A DNA stretch of 35,437 bases from Rhodospirillaceae bacterium (GTDB taxonomy: Bacteria; Pseudomonadota; Alphaproteobacteria; GCA-2731375): contig JABJKS010000053.1 of the NCBI GenBank assembly GCA_018660265.1, forward strand, positions 1-35,437, written 5' to 3'. Shown here one piece after another: positions 15,161 to 22,879 of the stretch. Numbering within the stretch: the first letter of the stretch is position 1; every line of letters begins with the position of its first letter. Position numbers and translations under genes: made by a program. A model generated the notes under the pieces. That model saw only the letters and a program-made list of their open reading frames with translations, was not told the origin of the DNA and ran no database searches.

Positions 15161-16666
15161 CTAATCCGACGCTCGGCTGTTGCTTTGGCTATACCGGGCG
15201 GCAGCTTCGCCGGCGCGTTTGCCGAAGACAGCGCCGGACATGAGGCCGGTGCCGCCGGGATAGTTTTCATAGAATAGTCCACCCACCAGTTCGCCTGCAG
15301 CGAAGAGGCCGGGGATGGATCTGTCTCTTAGGTCCTGGACCGCATTGTTATCGTCGATCTTCAGGCCGCCAAAGGTGAAGGTAACGCCGGTTGTGGTGAC
15401 GAAGGCAGCGTAGGGCGGCTTGTCGATGGGCAGGGCCCAATTGCTTTTAGCGGGATGAATGCCCTTGGTCCCAACACCATCCAGGATCGCCGGATTGTAT
15501 TCGCCGGGCTGGCAGGCTTGGTTATATTGATCGATTGTCTGGCGCAGTTTTGTCGCGTCAATCTCCAGTTCTTCTGCCAGGCCTTCGATGCTATCAGCCT
15601 CCACCTTGGTGACTTCGCGGATGCGGTATTCATCGCGCAGCATGGAAACCGTCTTCTGATCGAAAATCTGCACCGCCGTCCGGTGAGGCTGGGCCATGAT
15701 GGCCTTGCCAAAGCGGACGTAGGTTAGATTGCGGTAGTCCTCCCCCTCGTCCACGAAGCGATCACCGTCCAGGTTGACCATGATGCCCAGGGGATAGGAA
15801 TGTTTCTGGAAATTATCCAACACCCAGCGGTCGCCAAATGGCGGGGCGGAGATATCCCAACCTACCGAATGACAGCCCGACCAGTTGCCGTGAGGCACGG
15901 CACCGATATCGAGCGCCATCTGGATGCCCTCGCCCGTGTTGTGCCGGGTACCGCGAACCCGTGCCAGATCCCAGCCCGGGCCCAGATAACGCACCCGCAT
16001 TTCCGGATTGGATTCAAATCCGCCACAGGCCAGGACAACGGCGCGGCAGGCAATGTCCTGGTAACCATCGGGGCCGCGCACGGTCAGGCCTTTGATGGTG
16101 TAATCCTGGTCCTGGAGGAGTTTGGTGGCACCGGTGCCATAACGGACTTCGACGCCCAGTTTTTTACAGCGCGCTAGCAGGAATTCCACCAAACCAGCAC
16201 CACCGCCCACGGCCTCAATATTCACCCCACCATAGAAATGCTGTTTGCCATCCACTTCGTAGGATTGGCGACCGTACATGGGAATAAAGCGTACGCCATT
16301 TTCCACCATCCAGGCCATTGTGGGGCGGGAGCCGTCGATCAGGGTCCAGGCCAGGGTTTCATCCGCCTGGCCATGGGTCACCTTCATCAGGGTCTCGTAG
16401 AAGAATTGCCGGTTATGAGTGGGCAGGACCATGTTGTCGGCTTCATCATCTGAGAGGTCCACCAGGATATCTGTGCAGACATCCTCCAGGCCGTCGTGGG
16501 CAAAGCGAAAGCCGCCGGCGGTGAAATAGGAATTGCCGCCCTTTTCATCCTCCGGTGCTTTTTCCAGGACCAAGACCTTGGCACCATTTTGATGCGCGGA
16601 AATGGCCGCGCAAAGGGCGGCGTTGCCGGCGCCGACAACGACCACATCAAATTCAACAGCCTGCAT
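15161..16666 (-). CDS. TcuA-like FAD-dependent dehydrogenase
   Basis: This flavoprotein of about 501 residues belongs to the fumarate-reductase/tricarballylate-dehydrogenase family. The N-terminal FAD-binding motif is VVVVGAGNAALCAA with the adenosine-binding acid in VLVLEKAPE. The middle has GGNSYFTAGGFRFA and the substrate domain NLDGDRFVDEGEDY, and the C-terminal FAD part is SIPGLFAAGELVGGLFYENYPGGTGLMSG. TcuA oxidises tricarballylate to cis-aconitate in Salmonella; the TcuB electron-transfer partner is absent here. GGAG six bases before ATG 16666 favours that start over ATG 16681. It lies 34 bp after the TRAP large subunit on the same strand, so import and oxidation of a carboxylate are probably co-expressed. 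The exact substrate is an inference. Confidence 0.9.
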   Translation of the reverse strand: MQAVEFDVVVVGAGNAALCAAISAHQNGAKVLVLEKAPEDEKGGNSYFTAGGFRFAHDGLEDVCTDILVDLSDDEADNMVLPTHNRQFFYETLMKVTHGQADETLAWTLIDGSRPTMAWMVENGVRFIPMYGRQSYEVDGKQHFYGGVNIEAVGGGAGLVEFLLARCKKLGVEVRYGTGATKLLQDQDYTIKGLTVRGPDGYQDIACRAVVLACGGFESNPEMRVRYLGPGWDLARVRGTRHNTGEGIQMALDIGAVPHGNWSGCHSVGWDISAPPFGDRWVLDNFQKHSYPLGIMVNLDGDRFVDEGEDYRNLTYVRFGKAIMAQPHRTAVQIFDQKTVSMLRDEYRIREVTKVEADSIEGLAEELEIDATKLRQTIDQYNQACQPGEYNPAILDGVGTKGIHPAKSNWALPIDKPPYAAFVTTTGVTFTFGGLKIDDNNAVQDLRDRSIPGLFAAGELVGGLFYENYPGGTGLMSGAVFGKRAGEAAARYSQSNSRASD

Positions 16667-16700
16667 TTTACGCTCCGTCATCGTTCATCGTGAAATTGGA

Positions 16701-18008
16701 TTAGCCTTTAAAAGTAATCGTGTTCGGCAGGAAGGTTACAATGTCCGGGAAGACCGCAATGAGTAGCGCCATGGCGCACATGATCAGGAAAAAGGGAATG
16801 GTCGCCTTGGCGATCCGCCCGATACTCTCCCCCGTGAGGCCCTGAATAACAAACAGGTTAAAGCCGACAGGCGGGGTGATTTGCGCCATCTCCACCACGA
16901 TAACGACGAAGATGCCGAACCAGATCTTGTCGAACCCGGCGGCCACGACCAAAGGCAGGGTGATGGGCAGGGTCATGACAATGCTGGATAGGCCATCCAG
17001 AACGCAGCCCAGGACCGCATAAAACGCCAACAACAGCAGGATTAATGCCATGGGGGAAAGTTGCATGGCGGCGATTTCACCGGCGATGGTCCGTGGTACG
17101 CCAAGGAAACCCATGGATACGGACAGGAAGACGGCGCCGGCAACAATCAGGGCGATCATCGACGTGGTCCGTACAGCGCCCAGGCACGATTTGCGAATGG
17201 TCTGCCAATTCAGGGTCCTTTGCCCGGCGGCAACGAGGATGGCACCCAGCACGCCGACGGCTGCCGCTTCGGACGGGCTGGCGAAGCCGCCGTACATGGA
17301 GCCCATGACCAATAAAATCAAAAACACCACAGGACCCAGATCAACCAGACCGACCATACGGTCGCGCCAGGTCGGCTTGCTGTCGTCTTGCGGCACCATG
17401 GAGGGCGTGATCGTGGCGCGAAGGCCCAAATAACCCATATAGCAAAGTGCCAACAGCAGGCCTGGAATAATGCCGGCGATGAAGAGTTTCAGGATCGAAG
17501 TCTCGGACAACACACCGTAGATGATCAGAATGAGAGAGGGCGGGATAAGGAAGCCCAAAGTGCCGGCCCCGGCCAATGATCCCATCACCAGATCTTTGTT
17601 ATAGCCCCGTTGGAACAGTTCCGAGAGGGTAATCCGCCCCACAGTCGCCGCCGTCGCGGCGGAGGAGCCGGAAATTGCCGCGAACAGGGTGCAGGCCAGG
17701 ACGTTGACGTGCAGCATGCGGCCCGGCAGACGGGTGGTCCAGGGCGACAGGCCGTTGAATAACGACGTCGACAGCTTGGTATGGAACAAAATCTCCGCCA
17801 TCAAAATAAACATCGGCAGGGCGACAAGTTCCGGTGTCGTCACCGTATTAAAGGTCAACTGCGCCAGCAATTTGTCCACCGGCATGCTGCGGAACAGGGC
17901 GAGCGAGATAATCGCGACGGAATAAAGTGCCATGCCGACCCAAACGCCGGCACCCAAGGTCAGGACCAAAACTCCCAGTACAGTAATCAAAATGAAGCTT
18001 GCGTCCAT
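16701..18008 (-). CDS. dctM: TRAP transporter large permease subunit DctM
   Basis: The 435-residue integral membrane protein has 11 or more hydrophobic segments and DctM-type signatures: FAAISGSSAATAATVGRITLSE, GTLGFLIPPSLILIIYGVLSETSI, GGFASPSEAAAVG and EMAQITPPVGFNLFVIQG. It is the ion-coupled translocation subunit of a tripartite (TRAP) carboxylate uptake system. The frame is open for a further 160 codons upstream, but the correct start is ATG 18006-18008, whose A is shared with the TAA stop of dctQ (TAATG), giving translational coupling. It is encoded with the TcuA-like flavoprotein just downstream. Confidence 0.96.
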   Translation of the reverse strand: MDASFILITVLGVLVLTLGAGVWVGMALYSVAIISLALFRSMPVDKLLAQLTFNTVTTPELVALPMFILMAEILFHTKLSTSLFNGLSPWTTRLPGRMLHVNVLACTLFAAISGSSAATAATVGRITLSELFQRGYNKDLVMGSLAGAGTLGFLIPPSLILIIYGVLSETSILKLFIAGIIPGLLLALCYMGYLGLRATITPSMVPQDDSKPTWRDRMVGLVDLGPVVFLILLVMGSMYGGFASPSEAAAVGVLGAILVAAGQRTLNWQTIRKSCLGAVRTTSMIALIVAGAVFLSVSMGFLGVPRTIAGEIAAMQLSPMALILLLLAFYAVLGCVLDGLSSIVMTLPITLPLVVAAGFDKIWFGIFVVIVVEMAQITPPVGFNLFVIQGLTGESIGRIAKATIPFFLIMCAMALLIAVFPDIVTFLPNTITFKG

Positions 18009-18526
18009 TATTCGACCTGAAACCCTTCGGACGTATCTTCGGTGGGGGCACCGGTAAAGAGGCGGATCAACCGCGCCAGCAATTGCAGGGCCAAAAGTAG
18101 AGCGCCAAATGAAATGGCCGCCTGCGGGATAGACAAAGGCGTTTCCGAGATTGTCGACGAGACACTGCCCGCGAGGTAGGAGCGCCAGGCCAACTGCCCG
18201 ATGGCAACGGTGATAAAGACGATGATCCCAAGGCCAAACAGGGTACACACCACATCGACCCAATAAGCTGCCCGGGGCGGAATACTCGCCGCCAGAAGGG
18301 AAACCCGAATGTGGCCGCCCGTACGTAGGGTGTATGCCAAGCCGAAAAACATCGAGGTCCCCATGGCATAAGCACTGTATTCCCAGGCGAAACTGAGGCT
18401 GTAATTGAACAGCGACCGGGCGGTGATTTCGCTCAAAATCATCACCGCAATGGATACCATCAACACGGCAGCCACTGCGGCAAACCATTTCGATATGGCA
18501 TCAACAAAGTCGAGAATTTTGGTCAT
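18008..18526 (-). CDS. dctQ: TRAP transporter small permease subunit DctQ
   Basis: The 172-residue membrane protein has four hydrophobic segments, at about residues 13-35, 48-67, 85-112 and 131-155. The family pattern is clear: ITARSLFNYSLSFAWEYSAYAMG followed by LRTGGHIRVSLL. It pairs with DctM in the membrane. Its stop overlaps the dctM start by one base. It is separated from the binding-protein gene by 86 bp that contain a strong hairpin, so it is probably made at lower level than DctP. The ribosome binding site is weak. Confidence 0.95.
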   Translation of the reverse strand: MTKILDFVDAISKWFAAVAAVLMVSIAVMILSEITARSLFNYSLSFAWEYSAYAMGTSMFFGLAYTLRTGGHIRVSLLAASIPPRAAYWVDVVCTLFGLGIIVFITVAIGQLAWRSYLAGSVSSTISETPLSIPQAAISFGALLLALQLLARLIRLFTGAPTEDTSEGFQVE

Positions 18527-18554
18527 GTCCGCCAGAACTACTCAAAACAGACCG

Positions 18555-18585
18555 CCCTCTCCCAACCGATTTGGCCGGGAGAGGG
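18555..18585 (-). terminator. Intercistronic hairpin between dctP and dctQ
   Basis: CCCTCTCCC (18555-18563) and GGGAGAGGG (18577-18585) form a perfect 9-bp GC-rich stem with a 13-nt loop, 28 bp after the dctP stop in the direction of transcription. Without a U-run it is more likely a partial terminator or 3'-end protector, giving more binding protein than permease, as is common in solute-binding-protein operons. Confidence 0.55.
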
Positions 18586-18612
18586 GATGGTCAACGTGTG
18601 ACAAGGTCGTGT

Positions 18613-19641
18613 CTAACCGCCCGATGCCCTGAAGGCTTTGAGGACGTTGGAGGCCGATGCGCCGGTGCTTTTGACATAGTCATCGACAATAGACTTTGTC
18701 CGCATCCGCATATCGTCCATCATCGCATCCGATACCATGCCCATGGCAACGCCATTGTCATTCAAGGTTTTCGACTTGATGTCATCTTCCTCGCTGCTGA
18801 CGGCCCAGAAAACAGGCTCCAACCGTTTGGCCGTGGCCTCAATTGCGGTCCGCTGCGATGCCGTCAAGCCGTTCCAGGCATCAAGATTGACGGCAACGAT
18901 GTTGGAACCCCATACATGGCTGGTCGGGTACATATATTTCAGGAATTCCCAAAACTTTCCGTCCACGCCGGAGCTTGATGACGTGGTCACCGCATCAATG
19001 GTGCCGGCGGCCAAGGAAGGGACAACTTCACCCCAGGGCATCTGCACGGAGGTCATGCCGATCTTATTAAACAGGGCAGTCGTGGATTTACTATAGGTGC
19101 GGATCTTGATGCCCTTAAGGTCGTCGACCTTTGAAATCGGCACCTTCGTGTAAACGTACTGCCGGGGCCATGGCACGTGATAGAGGATTTTAATGTTGTA
19201 TTTCTTGGCCGCTTTGGCCAATTCGGGATCCCATGATTTGTAAAGCTTCTTCAGGCCTTCAAATCCGTTGACCAGATAAGGTTGACCTTCCAGGCCCATG
19301 ATCGGCACTTCACCAACCTGCTGACCCAAATAGAAATCACCGATCGGCACCAGACCGTCGCGCAAAACGGTCATCATCTCTGGGCCCTTAAAGCCGAGGG
19401 AGCCGCCGGGATGAATATTGATATTGATCTCGCCGTTGGTGGCCTTCTTCACTTCAGCGGCGAAGGTTTTGGCGTTTTTCACATGGAAATTTCCATCCGG
19501 CCAGGCCAGGGGCAGATCCCAATCCTTCGCGGACGCTGATGTCGCGCCCATCACGCCGACAGCCCCGATGGCAAAAGCTGTCACGGCTGTCACTGCGGCA
19601 AGGCCCGTCGCCTTAAACCATTTACTCCGTTGGATTGTCAT
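18613..19641 (-). CDS. dctP: TRAP transporter substrate-binding protein DctP
   Basis: The 342-residue periplasmic binding protein begins with a signal peptide: basic WFKATGL, a long Ala/Val-rich core, and probable cleavage after ATSASA at about residue 38. The mature part has the DctP fold marks: HVKNAKTFAAEVKKATNGEININIHPGG, LKGIKIRTYSKSTTALFNKIG with the conserved Arg that holds the substrate carboxylate, MPWGEVVPSLAAGTIDAVTTS, and YMYPTSHVWGSNIVAVN. A strong GGGAGGAAG precedes ATG 19641. It is the first gene of the dctP-dctQ-dctM-tcuA-like unit, divergent from the DUF6282 gene. The substrate is a carboxylate, not identified further. Confidence 0.96.
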   Translation of the reverse strand: MTIQRSKWFKATGLAAVTAVTAFAIGAVGVMGATSASAKDWDLPLAWPDGNFHVKNAKTFAAEVKKATNGEININIHPGGSLGFKGPEMMTVLRDGLVPIGDFYLGQQVGEVPIMGLEGQPYLVNGFEGLKKLYKSWDPELAKAAKKYNIKILYHVPWPRQYVYTKVPISKVDDLKGIKIRTYSKSTTALFNKIGMTSVQMPWGEVVPSLAAGTIDAVTTSSSSGVDGKFWEFLKYMYPTSHVWGSNIVAVNLDAWNGLTASQRTAIEATAKRLEPVFWAVSSEEDDIKSKTLNDNGVAMGMVSDAMMDDMRMRTKSIVDDYVKSTGASASNVLKAFRASGG

Positions 19642-19676
19642 TGCGTCTTCCTCCCAAAATTGTGCCGGACATCGCG

Positions 19677-19770
19677 TTATCCAACAAGCCCGATCTGATT
19701 TGACGTTTTCTTATCCATAATGCTATCCAACTTATGCGCCTTGGGCAATTTACAAATTTTTCGTGGATAA
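19677..19770. promoter_or_regulatory. Divergent promoter region with repeated TATCCA motifs
   Basis: In the 167-bp space between dctP and the DUF6282 gene the motif recurs as TTATCCAAC (19677-19685), TTATCCATA (19711-19719) and CTATCCAAC (19723-19731), and inverted as TGGATAA (19764-19770). TTATCCA and TGGATAA form an inverted pair. These could be half-sites of a regulator acting on both genes; no regulator gene is adjacent. On the minus strand TTGTTG and CACAAT with a 17-bp spacer are a possible dctP promoter overlapping the first copy. Confidence 0.4.
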
Positions 19771-19808
19771 TTTTTGCCGAGCGGGATGCCGATCTGGAGG
19801 ATCTGAAA

Positions 19809-20762
19809 TTGACCAATCACAAACCGCTTCCCCGAGTTGACGATCAAGGCGTGATCGACATGCATGTCCATGTGGGGCCGGAGTTTATCCGCCGCCGATA
19901 CGATCCTTTTACTTTGGCGGAGGAAGCGCGCCGGGAAGGTTTTGGCGTGGTCATGAAGAACCATTTTCAGCCGACCACGGCGTGGGCTTCCCTGGCAACT
20001 GAGGAAGACGATACCGTGCCCCTGGTTGGTTCCATCGCGCTTAACCTTGGCTGTGGTGGCATCGACAGCCATGGCATCCGCTCAGCACTATCGGGTTGGA
20101 AAACAGACACCACGGCATCCGAACCCAGATCGGACCGCTTTGTGGTTTGGATGCCCACGGTATGTGCGGAATCCCATCTCAATCAGTTCGGACGCAGAGA
20201 CATGGATTTAAACTGGGGCGTTGATGAGAAATACACAACCTTTATCGACAAGGGCGAAGGCCTGCAGCTGCGCGACCATTCGGGTGAGATCATTGAAGGG
20301 TTGGGGCGGGCGCTGGACACAATTGCCGAGCACGATTTGGTTCTGGCCAGCGGGCATCTCGCCGGCCCCGACACGCAACTGTTGGTAAAGAACGCACACG
20401 AAGCGGGCGTTCGGCGGATGATCCTGACCCACCCCCTGTGGCATGCGATTGAGCTGTCGCCCGATCAGGTGCGTGATCTTTACAAGGAATATGGGGTCTA
20501 TTCAGAGCTGTGTTATTCGAACCTTGAAATGCATGGTATCGACGACCTGACCATCAACGACTACCTAGAAGTGATCCATGCCGTGGGACCCGAAGGCGTC
20601 ATTCTGTCTTCCGATTGCGGCCAGACGTTTACGCCGACCATCGGGGATTCACTGCGCGAATTTTTTACCCTGTTGCGCCAGGCCGGCATCAGCGACGATG
20701 ACATCACGCAGATGTCGGTCATCAACCCGAACAAACTGCTATTTGGTTCGTTTGGGGATTAG
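19809..20762 (+). CDS. DUF6282 amidohydrolase-like protein
   Basis: The protein has 317 residues when started at TTG 19809, which has a strong GGAGG eight bases upstream. The frame is open back to ATG 19734, but that start lacks a ribosome binding site and the added residues look non-coding. The sequence shows a metal-hydrolase pattern: DMHVHVGPE (HxH) at the N-terminus, then VVMKNHFQP, LASGHLAGP, MILTHPLWH and ILSSDCGQ, which supply the His, His and Asp ligands of the amidohydrolase superfamily. This fits DUF6282, a family without assigned reaction. The gene is divergent from the TRAP operon and converges (12 bp between the stops) with an HpcH/HpaI aldolase, so a role in the same pathway is likely, for instance hydrolysis of a lactone or amide intermediate. 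Confidence 0.85.
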   Translation: MTNHKPLPRVDDQGVIDMHVHVGPEFIRRRYDPFTLAEEARREGFGVVMKNHFQPTTAWASLATEEDDTVPLVGSIALNLGCGGIDSHGIRSALSGWKTDTTASEPRSDRFVVWMPTVCAESHLNQFGRRDMDLNWGVDEKYTTFIDKGEGLQLRDHSGEIIEGLGRALDTIAEHDLVLASGHLAGPDTQLLVKNAHEAGVRRMILTHPLWHAIELSPDQVRDLYKEYGVYSELCYSNLEMHGIDDLTINDYLEVIHAVGPEGVILSSDCGQTFTPTIGDSLREFFTLLRQAGISDDDITQMSVINPNKLLFGSFGD

Positions 20763-20774
20763 TGCGCTAGCGCG

Positions 20775-21554
20775 CTAACCCCCCTCTGCACACGCCACGG
20801 CGCTTTTCCAGGCGGCGCTGACGGCACCTAGATCACTGCCTAGTTCCAGCATGTCGATGCCCAGATCGGCGTATTTCTTGATACTGTCCGGGTCCATGCC
20901 GACCCCCAACGAGATATGTTTGCCGGCCTTGTGGGCCGCTGCTATGGTTTGCCTTATTGCGCTCTGGACCCGTTCGTCATTGGTCTTGGGTTCGCCAAGG
21001 CCAAGGGACATCGAAAAATCGGCCGGTCCAAAAAGGGCGAAATCGATACCATCGACGGCCATGATCTCTTCAATATGATCCATCGCCACGATGTTTTCGA
21101 TCATGATGCCGATCATGGGTTCGCTATCGCTCCACGCCACCCATTCAGGCCCCGCCTTGGCACCCCAACCGGCGGAGAGGCACATGCCGCTGTAACCCCT
21201 GGAACCACGGGGCGCGAATTTGGCGGCGCTGACCACGGCCTCCGCCTCCTCAACGGTACAGATGTCAGGGACAATGATGCCGCCGGCACCGATCTCCAGC
21301 GCCTTGCGGACCAGGTAAGGATCGTCACGATCAATCCGAACAATGGGCACAACGCCCCCTAAAAGCGCTGCGCGGACAAGATGCTCCAGGGCGTCATCCC
21401 GACGCCAGGAATGTTCCGTATCGATACGTATGAAATCCAACCCAGCCTGCCCGGCAACGTCGACCACATATGGGCTCCACGAAAACGCGACTGATCCGGT
21501 TACGCATTGACCGTTGGCCAGTTTGGCACGCAGCTTGTTTGGTGTTAGTTGCAT
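20775..21554 (-). CDS. HpcH/HpaI-family aldolase
   Basis: This class II (metal-dependent) aldolase/citrate-lyase family protein has 259 residues. Conserved residues visible are the catalytic H48 in RIDTEHSW, R73 in PIVRID for binding of the pyruvate carboxylate, the metal ligands E153 (MIENIVAMDHIEEI) and D179 (FGPADFSMSLG), and the GAGGIIVPDI segment. These enzymes cleave 4-hydroxy-2-oxoacids into pyruvate and an aldehyde, typically as the last step of acid or aromatic catabolism. AAGGAGAT precedes ATG 21554. It sits next to the DUF6282 hydrolase and the TRAP/TcuA-like unit, so it may supply the cleavage step of that pathway. An FNR-type box lies 85 bp upstream. Confidence 0.94.
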   Translation of the reverse strand: MQLTPNKLRAKLANGQCVTGSVAFSWSPYVVDVAGQAGLDFIRIDTEHSWRRDDALEHLVRAALLGGVVPIVRIDRDDPYLVRKALEIGAGGIIVPDICTVEEAEAVVSAAKFAPRGSRGYSGMCLSAGWGAKAGPEWVAWSDSEPMIGIMIENIVAMDHIEEIMAVDGIDFALFGPADFSMSLGLGEPKTNDERVQSAIRQTIAAAHKAGKHISLGVGMDPDSIKKYADLGIDMLELGSDLGAVSAAWKSAVACAEGG

Positions 21555-21602
21555 GATGATCTCCTTGAGAAACTTCCGTTAAAGCATGCCCTAACTTTTA
21601 AG

Positions 21603-21738
21603 AGTTGAGCAATTGAACCAATGACTTAATCGTAACTATTGACATAGATCAAATCAGTTTTGGTCATAAGGATGTAGGTTCATCCAATTATTCTAATTAT
21701 TCTAGAGTATTTGGGGCGATCTTAAGCCGCTCTAATTC
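21603..21738. repeat. Diverged copy of the palindromic repeat of 5206-5274
   Basis: The left part (21603-21632: GAGCAATT, CCAAT, AATCG in that order) and the right part (21714-21738: GGGCGAT, then GCTCTAATT) parallel the two arms of the element at 5206-5274, with about 80 bp between them instead of 9. TCTAGAGT near 21701 also parallels CTCTAGAAT at 5271 in inverted orientation. The alignment was done by eye and is approximate. Confidence 0.4.
21639..21652. promoter_or_regulatory. FNR/Anr/FixK-type box
   Basis: TTGACATAGATCAA differs at one position from the FNR/FixK consensus TTGAT-N4-ATCAA. It lies 85 bp upstream of the aldolase start (minus strand) and 292 bp upstream of the hemerythrin start (plus strand). 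For the plus strand, TAGGTT at 21675-21680 is at the right distance for a -10 element of a class II promoter, giving a long leader. It suggests oxygen-dependent control of one or both genes. Confidence 0.55.
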
Positions 21739-21944
21739 ATAGGGAACCGGGCTTGTTTCATGAAAACATGCCCCAGTTGTCTGGTCACGCGTTTGAGTTG
21801 ATTTTTCGTCGCTCCGCCTAGTCCAGATTTGGAGTGATCGAACCTAAGCCATTGGGGAGTGGGTTTGCGCGGTTCCCTCCAGGCCCTCCTGGCCCACTCC
21901 TCCTTTTCTTATGACCTCTAAAACGGGGTTCGGAGGAATTCAAA

Positions 21945-22364
21945 ATGACATTGATGGCCCTGATAAATTGGCACACGGGTTTTGAAACCGGAATCCTGTC
22001 GGTGGATGTTGAGCATCGGGAGATGTTGAAGCTGTTGAACGACCTTCACAACGAACTGTGTCGTGATCCAAAAAGCAATGGCGTGATTTTTTTCCTGGGC
22101 GAAGTCTATGCCAATATCGTTGCCCATTTCGCGCTTGAAGAAAAGATCATGCGTGAAATCGCCTATGATGATTATCGAACGCATAAGGATCAACATGAAC
22201 GCTTGTTGGGCGATATTCGAAAGATCATTGACGATCATCGTGGGCGTGGATACGGCGGCGCGCCGCATTTGTTGGCCGACCTGTTAAAAGATTGGTTCGA
22301 GGAACATTTCCACGTTTACGATGCCCGATTGGCCCTGGTATCCGAAGGTAGGCCTATTTCATAA
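21945..22364 (+). CDS. Bacteriohemerythrin
   Basis: The 139-residue single-domain protein has all seven di-iron ligands of the hemerythrin fold: H24 (VDVEHREM), H61 and E65 (HFALEEKIM), H80 and H84 (HKDQHERL), and H121 and D126 (HFHVYDAR). It is a four-helix bundle that binds O2 reversibly and would act in the cytoplasm as an oxygen store, scavenger or sensor. The ribosome binding site GGAGG lies seven bases before the ATG. It is a single gene with a long upstream region containing an FNR/FixK-type box, which fits induction at low oxygen. It converges with the GMC operon (36 bp between the stops). Confidence 0.96.
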   Translation: MTLMALINWHTGFETGILSVDVEHREMLKLLNDLHNELCRDPKSNGVIFFLGEVYANIVAHFALEEKIMREIAYDDYRTHKDQHERLLGDIRKIIDDHRGRGYGGAPHLLADLLKDWFEEHFHVYDARLALVSEGRPIS

Positions 22365-22400
22365 CGTACACCGGTTCTAAAAATGGCCCTAAAAATGGTC

Positions 22401-22871
22401 CTATTCTGTTTTGCGATAAAGTTCCGGGCGATTGCGGACAGGATCCAGCAATGTCCAATCGCCCTGGTCCACGGTGAAGCCATCGGGAAAGGGCGGGCGA
22501 ACCTCCATGTTCAGTGCCCGCATGACACGGTCATCGCGGTAATAGCACTGTACGGTGATGGTCGCCAAAAGCTCAGCCGCCTTCGGGTGCTGATCGCGGA
22601 AGGACGCTGCAATATTTTCTCCATCCCCTCCCGCCGCCGAGATCGTGGCAAAGTTTTGTCCGCCTGTTGCCTCAGCCACCGCGTTGAGAGCCGATAGGGC
22701 TGCGGCCACGGCCTCATGCTGGGGGGCGGTCGTGCTAAGAATATCGGCGAAGATAATGCCGTCGCCGGCACCAGGTACGCCATAGTCTTCGCTGGCCGGA
22801 ATGATCATTTCGACCAGGGCCGCCAGGCATTGCACCTGGGCATCCGTGAAGTTGGTCTCTGTTGTGTTCAT
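22401..22871 (-). CDS. Gluconate 2-dehydrogenase subunit 3-like protein
   Basis: The 156-residue small partner of GMC-type dehydrogenases carries the family pattern LAALVEMIIPASEDYGVPGAGDG near the N-terminus and later YYRDDRVMRAL and PPFPDGF. In characterised gluconate or fructose dehydrogenases this subunit carries a Tat signal and helps export the flavoprotein; here the N-terminus (MNTTETNFTDAQVQ) has no twin-Arg signal. I chose ATG 22871, with AGGG five bases upstream; ATG 22874 is also possible, and TTG 22883 is not needed. The gene begins nine bases after the stop of the GMC gene, so the two are one operon. No cytochrome c subunit follows. Confidence 0.9.
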   Translation of the reverse strand: MNTTETNFTDAQVQCLAALVEMIIPASEDYGVPGAGDGIIFADILSTTAPQHEAVAAALSALNAVAEATGGQNFATISAAGGDGENIAASFRDQHPKAAELLATITVQCYYRDDRVMRALNMEVRPPFPDGFTVDQGDWTLLDPVRNRPELYRKTE

Positions 22872-22879
22872 CATGGCCC

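Noticed and set aside
18009-18488. N-terminal extension of the DctM frame
   Set aside because: It runs through dctQ in another frame and makes the protein 160 residues too long; the TAATG overlap gives a clear start at 18008.
20764-20773. Palindrome GCGCTAGCGC between the converging DUF6282 and aldolase genes
   Set aside because: It is short, has no loop and no T-run, so I do not call it a bidirectional terminator.
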